From the NCBI GenBank assembly GCA_964593795.1, contig CAZQJC010000331.1:14293-78292 (forward strand): a DNA stretch of 64,000 bases, in the 5' to 3' direction. The notes under the pieces were generated by a model, which ran no database searches, had not been told where the DNA came from, and was given only the letters and a program-made list of their open reading frames with translations. This stretch comes from JAHFDS01 sp964593795 (lineage in GTDB: Bacteria; Myxococcota_A; Polyangia; JAHFDS01). A program made the translations under genes and the position numbers. Shown here in pieces: positions 6,708 to 15,845 of the stretch; the first letter of the stretch is position 1, and the number at the start of each line of letters is the position of its first letter.

Positions 6708-9700
6708 GTGAAAACAACCAGGTTATTCTTGACACCAGTCAGGCTAAGGTTGCCCTAGCCGAGCTAGAGGCACGGCTCAAGTCCCTGGACAAGGCCATGG
6801 ACGGGGTCTCTGCCAGCGCGCTCATTGGTGAATATAAGAAACTCAGCGCTGGCGCCTCTGAGATGGCTGCCTCCATTGCAAAGCTGGAGGCAGCACGAGG
6901 CACGTCTGTGCGGTCAATGCAGAGGTACAGGGAAACCCTGGCCAGTACACTGACAACCATTGGACAGCTGAAGTCCAGCTCCAGTGCACTCAGTGCAACG
7001 CTGGCTAAGCAGGGTAGTGCCACTGACAACTCAAAAGCTGCAATGGTTAGTTACCGTGCTGTGATCAACGGACTTTCCTACAGTTTTAGAGAGGCTGGTA
7101 AGTATAGCCAGGATTACGTTAAGGGCTTAACTGTACAGAAGGCCGCTGCCAAAGAGCAGGAAGATATGCTGGCTGGTATGTACAGGATGCGTGACGACTA
7201 CCAGAAGCTTGGGCGTACGCAGTCCATTGCTGAGCAAATGGACCTGAGGAGAACGACAGCCCTCCAGAAAGCGGCAGCCGCAGAGCAGAACGACATGCTT
7301 GCTGGCATGTACAAGATGAAGGAGTCGTATCAGAAGCTGGGTCGGCAGTGGTCGCTGGCAGAGCAGATGGACCTGAGGAGAACGACAGCCCTCCAGAAAG
7401 CTGCAGCCGCAGAACAGAATGACATGCTTGCTGGCATGTACAAGATGAAGGAATCATACCAGAAGCTGGGGCGCATGCAGTCCATCGCTGAACAGATGGA
7501 TCTGAGGCGTACGACAGCCCTCCAGAAAGCCTCAGCCGCAGAGCAGCAGGACATGCTGACGGGCATGCTGAGGATGCGGGACTCGTATAGGGCCATTGAG
7601 CAGAAGCGTGACATCGAGCTGAACAACACCCGCCAAGCTCAGGCACTGCGCTACAGAGCCATCAATGAGAAGCGGGACGTGGAAGAGTACAGCATGCGCC
7701 AGGCCCACTTGAAGCGCATGGAGATGCTCGAGCGTAAGTGGCTGGAGGCAGGGCCTCGTGGCCAGGCGTCGCAGGCGATGAAGGCCAGGAGCCTGATGGA
7801 CGCCGGGATGGACCCGTCCAAGTACTACTCTGCACAGGCTATCGCAGCCGCCAGGAGCCTCAAGGAAACTGACAACCTCACCACTGCCCTCGGCAAGATG
7901 GGCAAGGAGTACAGGGCTGGTGGCGGGCACGCGCAGGCGTTCACAGAGAGCCAGCACGCAGTCCATTCCGCCTTGCGCGGCGTCTCTGGCGCCCTTGGTG
8001 CCCTGTGGCTGACCTATGGTAAATATGTGGCCGTTATGGCTGCCGCCTCTGCGGCTACTATTGCCGCCTCCAAGTCATTCAAGGAAGGGGCAGAGCTTAG
8101 CTACCAGGCCCGCTTTGCTGCGATTCTGCAAGAAGACGGGCCAGCCCCCGAGCAGACAATCCAGAATATTCGCAAGCGCCTGATCGAGGTCACTGACGGC
8201 ACTAAGTTCAATGCGCTCGAGGCTGCGGAGGGCCTTCGTGTCCTTGCGCAGACCGGTGTTAAGGCTGAGGACGGCCTCAACATGCTGAACACGGTGATGG
8301 CTGCCACCATATTCGGTGAGACGAATATGGAGACAGCCACCAAGGGCCTCACGGACGCGATGTACAACTTCAGTCTCATGACTGATAACGCAGCGCAAAA
8401 TACAGAGAACGTGAAGCGTGTTGGCGACGCCATGGCTTATGTGTCTGTGCAGACCAAGGCGGGCATGGACGACGTTGCAGAGTCGTTCAAGAACATGACT
8501 GGTCTCGCCCAACGCTACGGCCTGACCATTGAAGAGGCTGCTGTCGTTCTGGAGCGGGTGGGCAAGCGGGGCCTTGTTGGCGGCAACGCTGGCACCCTTG
8601 TCCGTAACATGTTTGAGGACCTACTCGGTGCCCCGAATAACCGGGCTGCTGCCAAGATTAGAGAGTTCCTCGGCATGGACATGTTTGTCAAGGGGCGTGA
8701 TAACCCGCTGCAGTACCTGCAGATGGTTATCGAGAAGTATAGGGAGCTAGGTGCCGCCCAGAAGCAGCAGTTCGACGCCAATATGCTGAACGAACGAGGG
8801 CGCAGACCTTTCAGCGTGCTGATAGAAGACCTGACATCTCTTCAGGAAGGGCTGGACAAGGCTAATGAGAAGTCTGCAGGGCTGCTAGACCGCCTGGTGT
8901 CTGGTCTAGATGGTGACGTCAAGACCGCGTTCCAGTCCGCAGGGTCAGCACTAGAAAATGCCTTTATGGCGGCATTCTCTGGTAGCGAGCAGTCCCTCCT
9001 GAGCCTTGCCAAAACCATGGAGGACGTATTCAGGAGCGACGGCTTCCGCGACGGTCTTAAGTCCATGGTCAACGGACTTGCCGACCTGGCTAAGTGGCTC
9101 ATCGAGAATGAGGACTGGCTTAAGAAAATGGCAGCTGCCTACCTGACACTTAAAGCAGGGGGCATGATTGTCAACGTGGCCAATGACATCTTCACGATGG
9201 GTAAGGCTGTGTCGGGGATGGGCGCGGCGGCGGGCACTACGTCTGGTGTGCTCAGCACGCTGGGGAGGGGTATCGGGGAGCTAGGCGCCAAGCTGGCAGC
9301 CAACTCCTCTGTGCTTACCTTTATTAGGTTCCTGGCCATGAACCCGACGATAGCAGCGGGGGGGATGGCGGCTGCCAGCGCAGCATACATTGCGTACAAG
9401 GATATTGGCACCCCCGTCAAGAGCAACGAGGGAATGCTAATTAGTGGTCCGACATACGACAAGTACAGAGAAGACGCACGTGGATACATTGGCCTATCCG
9501 CGGAAACAAATATCTCATCCCTTGGCAAAGAAGAAACAGCCCAGGCACTGGAAAAAAGTAACAAGAGACTAAGAGACGTCATGGGCACCGCAGCTTGGCA
9601 GCGTGAGCACATCCCGACGTTCAAGTATATTGAAGAAGATAACAAGGCTCTCCAAGCCAGGGCTAAAGCTCTGAACGAAGTAGCCGCCGCACAGACCAAG

Positions 9701-11104
9701 GTTAATGAGCCGAAGGTAATAAATAGGACAGAGCCTGTGGACATTGGTACCCCATTCCCCTTGGGCGGGAACGGGGGTCGCGGCCGTGTCGACCGCACAC
9801 CTATGAAGGAAGCCGACAGCGCGTCCAAGCTCGCCAACGCAGAGTACGAGCAAGCCCTTGCCTCCATCGAGTTCTATAAGAAGGGGCTCGACCTGCGCAA
9901 GAACGCTCGCATGGTCGGGGAGAAGGAGTACCAGGACACGCTGGACGCCCTGGCCGAGCTCGAGATCCAGAAGGGCATCGACCGCGAGGACGCAGTCCGG
10001 AAGGCGATCTCTGAGGCCCTCCCCCGCGTCAAGGACTCGGCGATGCGGGAGGACCTGATGGGCCGCATGGCCGAGTCCCTCCAGAAGGAGCAGGAGCTCA
10101 CGACCAAGGCGTACACGGACAAGGCCCTAGCCCAGCTCAAGGCTCAGATCAGTCAGAAGGAATTCCTGCGCGAGATCGAGCGTGTGGAGTCGGAGTCGTT
10201 CAGCAACCGCCTGAGCGCCCAGGAGCAGTTCGTCAAGGAGTGGAACGCGAAGAACGGCGAACTGCTGCAACGCGCCATGGTCGACGGCGACATGGAGTCG
10301 TTCATCCGGCTCAAGGATGCCGAAAGTGAGGGCCGGGAAGTTGCCAGAAGATCCGACGCTACTGAGTTGGCGGGGATGTTCCCGGACAACAACGAAGCGC
10401 AGATGGCCGCACTTGAGGCCCGGTACCTCGCGGAGAGGGAGCGGATGCTGGCGCTCACGAAGGAGAATCTGGACCTTCAGCACCAGCTCGAGATGGACCT
10501 GACCTCCAGGTACCAGATGGAACTCGCCCAACTGCGGCTGCAGGGGGTTTACAGCTTCATGTCCGCGGGCGAGCAGATGACGAGCGCGGTGGCGGGCCTC
10601 ATCGGCGCCGTGGTCGGTGAACAGTCTGAGGCGTATAGGGTGATGTTCGCTGCGAGCAAGGCCTTTGCCGTGGCCAAGGCGACGATGGATATGTACACTG
10701 CGATCTCTGCGGCGATGGCGGTGCAGGGTCCGTTGGGATGGGCCCAGATCGGCCCGATCATGGCCTCGATGTCGTCTCTCATTGGTCAGATCTCGAGCAT
10801 CAATTATTCCGGCGCTTATGACAAGGGCGGTATAATCCCCAGCGGAAAGTGGGGTATCGTCGGCGAGTATGGCCCGGAGATTGTCCAGGGCCCCGCCAAT
10901 GTCACCAGCCGCGAAAAGACCGCGGAGCTTCTCCGCGGGTCTGGCCGGTCTGAGGCCGCGGCGCCGGCTGCGCCCCCGACGCTGAACGCCCGCATCGTCA
11001 ACGTCCTAGATCCGAAGCTGGTAGGGGATTTCCTGGGTACGGACGACGGCGAGAAGCTCATCATGAACGTCATCCAGCGCAACAAGACAGCGCTGACTGC
11101 GTGA
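6704..11104 (+). CDS. Tail tape measure protein
   Basis: At 1,466 residues this is the longest gene in the window and starts in an ATGA overlap with the chaperone frame. Residues about 1-430 are helical coiled coil with four 43-residue tandem repeats. A hydrophobic segment near 435-455 precedes a TP901-type tape-measure core (about 460-700) containing ATDGT-like, EAAEGLRVLAQTGVKAEDGL and TLVRNMFEDLLG stretches. A second hydrophobic patch lies near 880-905, followed by another long coiled coil (1020-1240). The C-terminus has the glycine-rich GAYDKGGIIPSGKWGIVGE motif seen at the end of many tape measures. It sets tail length and is ejected with the DNA. No lytic domain is visible. Confidence 0.92.
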   Translation: MSENNQVILDTSQAKVALAELEARLKSLDKAMDGVSASALIGEYKKLSAGASEMAASIAKLEAARGTSVRSMQRYRETLASTLTTIGQLKSSSSALSATLAKQGSATDNSKAAMVSYRAVINGLSYSFREAGKYSQDYVKGLTVQKAAAKEQEDMLAGMYRMRDDYQKLGRTQSIAEQMDLRRTTALQKAAAAEQNDMLAGMYKMKESYQKLGRQWSLAEQMDLRRTTALQKAAAAEQNDMLAGMYKMKESYQKLGRMQSIAEQMDLRRTTALQKASAAEQQDMLTGMLRMRDSYRAIEQKRDIELNNTRQAQALRYRAINEKRDVEEYSMRQAHLKRMEMLERKWLEAGPRGQASQAMKARSLMDAGMDPSKYYSAQAIAAARSLKETDNLTTALGKMGKEYRAGGGHAQAFTESQHAVHSALRGVSGALGALWLTYGKYVAVMAAASAATIAASKSFKEGAELSYQARFAAILQEDGPAPEQTIQNIRKRLIEVTDGTKFNALEAAEGLRVLAQTGVKAEDGLNMLNTVMAATIFGETNMETATKGLTDAMYNFSLMTDNAAQNTENVKRVGDAMAYVSVQTKAGMDDVAESFKNMTGLAQRYGLTIEEAAVVLERVGKRGLVGGNAGTLVRNMFEDLLGAPNNRAAAKIREFLGMDMFVKGRDNPLQYLQMVIEKYRELGAAQKQQFDANMLNERGRRPFSVLIEDLTSLQEGLDKANEKSAGLLDRLVSGLDGDVKTAFQSAGSALENAFMAAFSGSEQSLLSLAKTMEDVFRSDGFRDGLKSMVNGLADLAKWLIENEDWLKKMAAAYLTLKAGGMIVNVANDIFTMGKAVSGMGAAAGTTSGVLSTLGRGIGELGAKLAANSSVLTFIRFLAMNPTIAAGGMAAASAAYIAYKDIGTPVKSNEGMLISGPTYDKYREDARGYIGLSAETNISSLGKEETAQALEKSNKRLRDVMGTAAWQREHIPTFKYIEEDNKALQARAKALNEVAAAQTKVNEPKVINRTEPVDIGTPFPLGGNGGRGRVDRTPMKEADSASKLANAEYEQALASIEFYKKGLDLRKNARMVGEKEYQDTLDALAELEIQKGIDREDAVRKAISEALPRVKDSAMREDLMGRMAESLQKEQELTTKAYTDKALAQLKAQISQKEFLREIERVESESFSNRLSAQEQFVKEWNAKNGELLQRAMVDGDMESFIRLKDAESEGREVARRSDATELAGMFPDNNEAQMAALEARYLAERERMLALTKENLDLQHQLEMDLTSRYQMELAQLRLQGVYSFMSAGEQMTSAVAGLIGAVVGEQSEAYRVMFAASKAFAVAKATMDMYTAISAAMAVQGPLGWAQIGPIMASMSSLIGQISSINYSGAYDKGGIIPSGKWGIVGEYGPEIVQGPANVTSREKTAELLRGSGRSEAAAPAAPPTLNARIVNVLDPKLVGDFLGTDDGEKLIMNVIQRNKTALTA
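7139..7525 (+). repeat. 129-bp tandem repeats inside tape measure gene
   Basis: Three full direct repeats of 129 bp start at 7139, 7268 and 7397. A diverged fourth copy starts at 7526. Each encodes 43 residues beginning KAAAxEQxDMLAGMY and ending DLRRTTALQ. Copies 2 and 3 are almost identical in protein sequence. Confidence 0.95.
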
Positions 11105-11112
11105 GGTAGAGA

Positions 11113-11949
11113 ATGCCACATCAAATTGGGTTTGTTGACGACAGTACTGTGCTCGCCCACTACAAGTTACTCGAGGTGGTACGGGACTTTGTCGTCCTCA
11201 ACGGCTGGACGGTGCTTAGGTACGACGATGTGTCCAGCAACAGAGAGTTAATAGTTAAGGCCCCCGGGCTTACGGGAACTGAGGAGATATTCCTAGGTCT
11301 CAGGACATACCAGGACGTATCTGCGGACTACTATAATCTCGTTGCTGCAGGCTTTAGCGGATACTTACCAGGGAACAGCTTCGATACACAACCCTCTGTG
11401 ATGCTGTCAGGTGTGCCGGCCCATAACCAGTATATTGACTACTGGTTGACCATGAATGGGCAGAGGCTGTGCCTGGTCCTAAAGATAGCCCCTGGCGTAT
11501 ATGAGACAGTCTATCTAGGTAAGATGTTACCCTACGCGACTCCTGGGCAATACCCGTACCCACTTGTTGTTGGTGGGATGCTTAGTGGCACCCCGGCCAC
11601 ACGCTATTCTGACACGGCCCATTCAATGCCATACAGGGGGACTCGGGCCAACATGCGGCTATTCACAACTGGAGGAGCGTGGATACAACCTGACTGTTGG
11701 CCGTGGATAAACAGCCGTCTCGGGGGGGCGACAACCCAGCTTCGTGACACAGGGGGCAACTACCCTCTCCTACCCGTGGTACTAACAGACACAAGTGGAG
11801 TGTATGGGGAACTGGACGGTATCTACTATATCAGCGGATTTAACAACCTTGTGGAGAACACCCTGGTTGTTGGTGGTAAAACCCATGTAGTTATTCGTGA
11901 CGTTTGGCGTACGGGGTTTACTGACTATTACGCAATGAGACTAGACTAA
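11113..11949 (+). CDS. Putative minor tail protein
   Basis: A 278-residue beta-rich protein. It opens with a helical segment (HYKLLEVVRDFVVLNGW) and then a stretch with LIVKAPG and IFLGLRTYQD. Its position right after the tape measure and before the hub genes suggests a distal-tail or tail-tip component. The organisation resembles the next gene (short N-terminal helix ending in GW, then a beta domain), suggesting distant paralogy. No enzyme motif is seen. Its AT-richer codon use contrasts with the tail-tube gene. A GAGGTAGAG Shine-Dalgarno sequence lies just before the ATG. Confidence 0.6.
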   Translation: MPHQIGFVDDSTVLAHYKLLEVVRDFVVLNGWTVLRYDDVSSNRELIVKAPGLTGTEEIFLGLRTYQDVSADYYNLVAAGFSGYLPGNSFDTQPSVMLSGVPAHNQYIDYWLTMNGQRLCLVLKIAPGVYETVYLGKMLPYATPGQYPYPLVVGGMLSGTPATRYSDTAHSMPYRGTRANMRLFTTGGAWIQPDCWPWINSRLGGATTQLRDTGGNYPLLPVVLTDTSGVYGELDGIYYISGFNNLVENTLVVGGKTHVVIRDVWRTGFTDYYAMRLD

Positions 11950-12942
11950 ATGCCATATTACACCGGAACAGCAACTAGCTACGCGAACCTGGCGTCAACA
12001 TTGACTGCGGCCCTCACTAGCCACGGGTGGCTAAGCTCTGATGGCATTTTGTCTAAGGGTGACCTGTTTGTGAAGATAACGACCAGCGAGTCTTTTGTCT
12101 CTATCTATTCTCCAGAAGGCATAGCTGTCCAAGGCGGGACAGGGAAGACTGGCAGCACCCTCACTGGCGCATCCTTGGTAAGGCCCCGGTTTGGCAGACC
12201 AAGGAGCTCTGTGGCTGCTATGTCATGGCCTCTGGAGTACTTTATCCACATATTCACAAACCCAGATGAGGTGTACCTGATAGCCAGGTATAACGTAAAC
12301 CTATTTACGTTTGTGTCCTTTGGGAAAAGCACAGTTCCCAACATTGGTGGAACGGGCTTGTGGGTAACTGGGTCCAATAACTGGATGGAACACAGTCAGT
12401 ACTCAATCCCCTACACGCTTACACCAACGTTAGGCGGGGTGGATTACTCCTACTCCTATCACTACCCAGCGGCCCCGGGAGCGCCTTTTTGGGAGTCTGT
12501 GTGGAGCTCCTACAACGACGACAGGCATGCCGACTATAGGTCAGCAACACTGCACGCCAATTTGATGGCGTACCCCATAGCGTGGATGGGGTATGAGACT
12601 ACTGCAAGTGAGGGCACCCCCATCAACGCTGTTCTTTATGCTGCCCCTCTGATAAGTAGACTTCCATCAGCCTGGAATGCAGAGGCGACACTAGTGCCAA
12701 TCCAGGTTTACGCCACCGTAGCCAGCTCTAAGTGCTCCCTGGTTGTGGACGTAGCCCATGCTAGGTATACGCGAATAGACAACTACGAACCTGGGCAGGT
12801 GATCACACTCGGCCCTGACAAATGGAAAATCTACCCGTTTGTTAGTAAAAACACTAGTAACAGAGACTGTGCCAACTTAAATAATTCGTCTACGCCTCAG
12901 TCTGGCACCCTGGGGTGGGCAATCAGGTACGACGGGGTTTAA
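11950..12942 (+). CDS. Putative minor tail protein, possible paralogue of preceding gene
   Basis: A 330-residue protein starting directly after the previous TAA. The N-terminal pattern YANLASTLTAALTSHGW...LFVKI parallels the upstream protein, where a helix ending GW is followed by LIVKA. The remainder is rich in Tyr, Trp, Ser and Gly, typical of tail surface proteins, with ANLMAYPIAWMGYETTASEG in the middle. No transmembrane segment or catalytic signature is visible. A receptor-proximal tail-tip role is inferred from location only. Confidence 0.6.
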   Translation: MPYYTGTATSYANLASTLTAALTSHGWLSSDGILSKGDLFVKITTSESFVSIYSPEGIAVQGGTGKTGSTLTGASLVRPRFGRPRSSVAAMSWPLEYFIHIFTNPDEVYLIARYNVNLFTFVSFGKSTVPNIGGTGLWVTGSNNWMEHSQYSIPYTLTPTLGGVDYSYSYHYPAAPGAPFWESVWSSYNDDRHADYRSATLHANLMAYPIAWMGYETTASEGTPINAVLYAAPLISRLPSAWNAEATLVPIQVYATVASSKCSLVVDVAHARYTRIDNYEPGQVITLGPDKWKIYPFVSKNTSNRDCANLNNSSTPQSGTLGWAIRYDGV

Positions 12943-12944
12943 TT

Positions 12945-14603
12945 ATGCCAGAAATACAGAGCATCGAGACTACACGCATACTAGGGGGAGTGGTCAATGA
13001 GTACCTAGGAGACCACTTTCACCAGTATGTGGGCGAGTTTGATACGCTTGATGCCTGGCTGGTAGGGCCCACCAGCGTATCACCATACGAAAACAATGCC
13101 CCAGTATCTGCGGCCCCACGGACTATCCTGGGGAGTGCACTAAAGAGCTATCTAAGTGATTACTACGACCGTGTTCACATCCGCCCGAGCTATATAGACC
13201 TAGGGAATATGCTGTCTACGCAAACAAGGGAGGTAGAGGTTTGGTCTGCGTTCTTCACACCCTCTACGCTCTTGTCCACCGCGGCTGAGGACCTTGACAG
13301 TGTTGATGTCACCCCATCTATTATACCTCCTGTGTTCTTTGCCCCCTTGCAGGCCAGGACATACAGTGTAAGTGTGGGAATTTCAGGGTCTCCGACTATA
13401 TCTGGCTCGTATAGCTTTACATTCAATCTAGGCACAGCGAGCCTAGCCATTGACGGCCGCAGAGTGTTGGTTTGGCCCTTTATGCCGCAGACCACGCACA
13501 AAGAGGTACTTGAATGGAAAACAGACGTTATTCAGAGCTTCAGTAGCGAGCAGAGGATAGCACTCAGGGCAGAGCCCAGGCAGTCGTTTAATTACACCTA
13601 CATGCTTACGCCACACGAGTTCAGCATGGCAAAGGCCCTGTCTACCCAGTGGGCCCATCGTGTTTATGGCATCCCCGTTTGGTCGGAGCTCTCCCATGTT
13701 GGCCCTATCCCCACGGGAGCAACCTCGATCTCTGTAGACACTATAGCAGCGGACTACAGGTCAAATGATATCATCATAGTGTGGCAAGACAGTGAGAACG
13801 AACTTGCTGTCGAGACAACCTCAGTGCAGGCCGGGAGTATCTCACTAAAGCTCCCGCTTCCACGAAGCTTTACAAACGCTTATGTTGCACCTCTTAGGTT
13901 TGCAAGAACTTACAGTGGTGTTGATTACACGCGAGCTGGCGGCGAGGCGGTCGTATCTAAAGCTACGTTCTCTGTAACCAAGAACACACAGCTAAGCGCA
14001 GCCGCTGGGTACCCAACCTACCGTGGAAAGGAGGTTGTAACAGACAGGACAGTGTTGGTAGGTGACATCACTGAGAGAATACTTAGGCCAGTAGACGTGT
14101 TTGACAACGAGTCTGGCGTTGTAGAGGTTGATACCCAAGATAATTGGGTTAGACATCACCAGGTGCTTACGATCAGCACTAAGAGTAGGACTGACAGGTG
14201 GAAGGCTAGGCGGTGGCTGCATAGCTTGCAAGGCAAACAGAATACTTTCTGGCTGGTTTCCTGGAACAAGGACTTAGATGTTCTGGTCCCGCTTACCCCG
14301 GAAACGTCTGGACTGGTTATAAGAGCTATCAACTACCCAGTTCTTTACGGAGTTAAAGATATTATGATAAGGCTTAAGAGCGGCACTACCTTGTTTAGGC
14401 GCGTGCTTAGCGCCGTAGCTAACAATGATGGTACGGAGACGCTGGCCTTAGACGCTAACCTTGGTGTGAGCTCCAGCGTCAATGACATTGACATTGTCTG
14501 CTTTATGTCCCATGTCCGCCTCGATTCAGACTCCGTGGAGCTAAGCCACGAGTATAATGGCCAGGTCTCAGCTAACATCGCTGTCATTGAGGTGCCAGTA
14601 TGA
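12945..14603 (+). CDS. Putative distal tail or baseplate protein
   Basis: A 552-residue protein. The ATG at 12945 is preferred over a GTG ten codons upstream that would overlap the previous gene. The middle holds RAEPRQSFNYTYMLTPHEFSM-like and RWKARRWLHSLQGKQNTFW-like stretches of the sort seen in tail proteins upstream of BR0599-type hub genes. The gene order (this gene, BR0599-like, small membrane protein, large hub) parallels the gp12-gp15 end of gene transfer agents and many Proteobacterial siphophages. It ends in an ATGA overlap with the next gene. It is probably structural and non-enzymatic. Confidence 0.65.
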   Translation: MPEIQSIETTRILGGVVNEYLGDHFHQYVGEFDTLDAWLVGPTSVSPYENNAPVSAAPRTILGSALKSYLSDYYDRVHIRPSYIDLGNMLSTQTREVEVWSAFFTPSTLLSTAAEDLDSVDVTPSIIPPVFFAPLQARTYSVSVGISGSPTISGSYSFTFNLGTASLAIDGRRVLVWPFMPQTTHKEVLEWKTDVIQSFSSEQRIALRAEPRQSFNYTYMLTPHEFSMAKALSTQWAHRVYGIPVWSELSHVGPIPTGATSISVDTIAADYRSNDIIIVWQDSENELAVETTSVQAGSISLKLPLPRSFTNAYVAPLRFARTYSGVDYTRAGGEAVVSKATFSVTKNTQLSAAAGYPTYRGKEVVTDRTVLVGDITERILRPVDVFDNESGVVEVDTQDNWVRHHQVLTISTKSRTDRWKARRWLHSLQGKQNTFWLVSWNKDLDVLVPLTPETSGLVIRAINYPVLYGVKDIMIRLKSGTTLFRRVLSAVANNDGTETLALDANLGVSSSVNDIDIVCFMSHVRLDSDSVELSHEYNGQVSANIAVIEVPV

Positions 14604-15409
14604 CCTACGCAGCTTACGAAGCGTCCGCCGCAGGCGGGGCCCCGCTGGAGCTTTACGCGTTCACCCAGGGAGCTAAGAGCTGGTACTACTCCTCTGGTAC
14701 CCAGGAGTTCTCGAATCTTGGGAGACTTTTCGTACCCTATCCAATAAAGCGCGACCGCATAAAGCAGGGAGGGGATGCGCTTAAGGAGACGTTGACACTG
14801 ACATTCCCCCGGGGAAACGAGTTCGCATCACAGTTTCTTGGGCTTGCCCCTGACGCTGTGACTACAGTGAGCGTCTACCGCATGCACTGGACTGACCCCG
14901 ACAAGCAACTTATCCAGTACTGGAAAGGCAGGGTTGCGGGGGCCAAAGCAGACGGGAACACAATACAGATTGAATGTGAGTCTGTGTTCACCTCTATAAA
15001 GCGTCCAGGCCTTCGCGCCAGGTTTGAGCTTAGCTGCCGGCACACTCTATATGCTCGTGGTTGTGGCCTTAACCAGGAATCATACGTTTTTTCTGGCCCA
15101 CTAATCTCTATTTCTGGTGGCGTGGTGCTCAGAGTTCAGGGGTCTGGCGTATTCCCCGGTGGATATTTTACTGGCGGGGTGGTGGTAGCACCAGACGCTA
15201 GCAGTAGGTTCATAGTGGCGCACACCTCCGATCAGATCACTGTTTCAAGGCCGTTTAATACACTTGCGGGTAATGCTGAGTTGCGGTTGTATCCTGGGTG
15301 CGACCACCTGAGGACAACCTGTAATACCAAGTTCAACAACCTGGATAATTTTGGCGGGTTCCCGTGGATTCCAATCAAAAACCCGTTCTCCATGAGCTCT
15401 ATTGTGTGA
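14600..15409 (+). CDS. BR0599-like tail hub protein
   Basis: A 269-residue protein. Conserved features are a central SCRHTLYARGCGLN segment and a C-terminal GCDHLRTTC...FNNLDNFGGFPWIP segment. These cysteine motifs are characteristic of the phage_BR0599 / DUF2163-type tail protein family (gene transfer agent gp13-like), which forms part of the baseplate hub and may bind a metal cluster through its cysteines. It starts in a 4-nt overlap with the upstream gene and precedes the small membrane-like gene, as in other members of this cassette. Confidence 0.8.
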   Translation: MTYAAYEASAAGGAPLELYAFTQGAKSWYYSSGTQEFSNLGRLFVPYPIKRDRIKQGGDALKETLTLTFPRGNEFASQFLGLAPDAVTTVSVYRMHWTDPDKQLIQYWKGRVAGAKADGNTIQIECESVFTSIKRPGLRARFELSCRHTLYARGCGLNQESYVFSGPLISISGGVVLRVQGSGVFPGGYFTGGVVVAPDASSRFIVAHTSDQITVSRPFNTLAGNAELRLYPGCDHLRTTCNTKFNNLDNFGGFPWIPIKNPFSMSSIV

Positions 15410-15417
15410 GGTAGTTT

Positions 15418-15648
15418 ATGTGGTGGTATGTTGCTCTATGGGTTGCATCTTTCGTTGTCAGCTATGCGCTAATGCCAAAGCCGCAAAATGCAAAGCCGCC
15501 AGGGCTGGACGAGATCAAGGCACCTACCGCAGAAGTCGGAAGAGAGATCCCTGTCCTGTTCGGAAGAAGAAAGCTTGAGGGGCCTAACGTTGTCTGGTAT
15601 GGGGACATTAGGCTCGAGGCCATCAGGAAGAAGGGAGGCAAGAAGTGA
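15418..15648 (+). CDS. Small tail-associated membrane-like protein
   Basis: A 76-residue protein. Residues 1-18 form a hydrophobic segment (MWWYVALWVASFVVSYALM). This is followed by PKPQ and a conserved-looking EVGREIPVLFGRRKLEGPNV stretch. Short proteins of this form occur between the BR0599-like gene and the large hub gene in many Proteobacterial siphophages; the VLFGxRxxxGP stretch is also found at the start of large hub proteins. The role is unknown. The GTG of the next gene overlaps its stop. Confidence 0.75.
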   Translation: MWWYVALWVASFVVSYALMPKPQNAKPPGLDEIKAPTAEVGREIPVLFGRRKLEGPNVVWYGDIRLEAIRKKGGKK

Positions 15649-15845
15649 GCAATGTCATTGTCAAAATCGAGCACTGTCGTAAGCTGCTGTACTGTAGCCG
15701 GGGCATACGAGAACTCTTTACGCGTTATAACCTCGATTATTCTGACTTCCTCGCCAACGGTATTGACTCTCAGGTCCTGCTAGAAGCGTCTGGCTACGAT
15801 GCTATGGTTGTGGATGTTGTGGAGGTGGCCCGTGGGGAAGAGTAA
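15645..15845 (+). CDS. Small conserved-position tail protein
   Basis: A 66-residue protein starting at a GTG in a GTGA overlap with the previous stop. It contains CRKLLYCSRGIRELFTRY and a C-terminal YDAMVVDVVEVARGEE. The two cysteines near residues 11 and 17 suggest a possible metal or disulphide site. Its 3' end overlaps the start of the large hub gene. The location indicates a tail-tip assembly function; the family is not recognised with certainty. Confidence 0.7.
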   Translation: MSNVIVKIEHCRKLLYCSRGIRELFTRYNLDYSDFLANGIDSQVLLEASGYDAMVVDVVEVARGEE

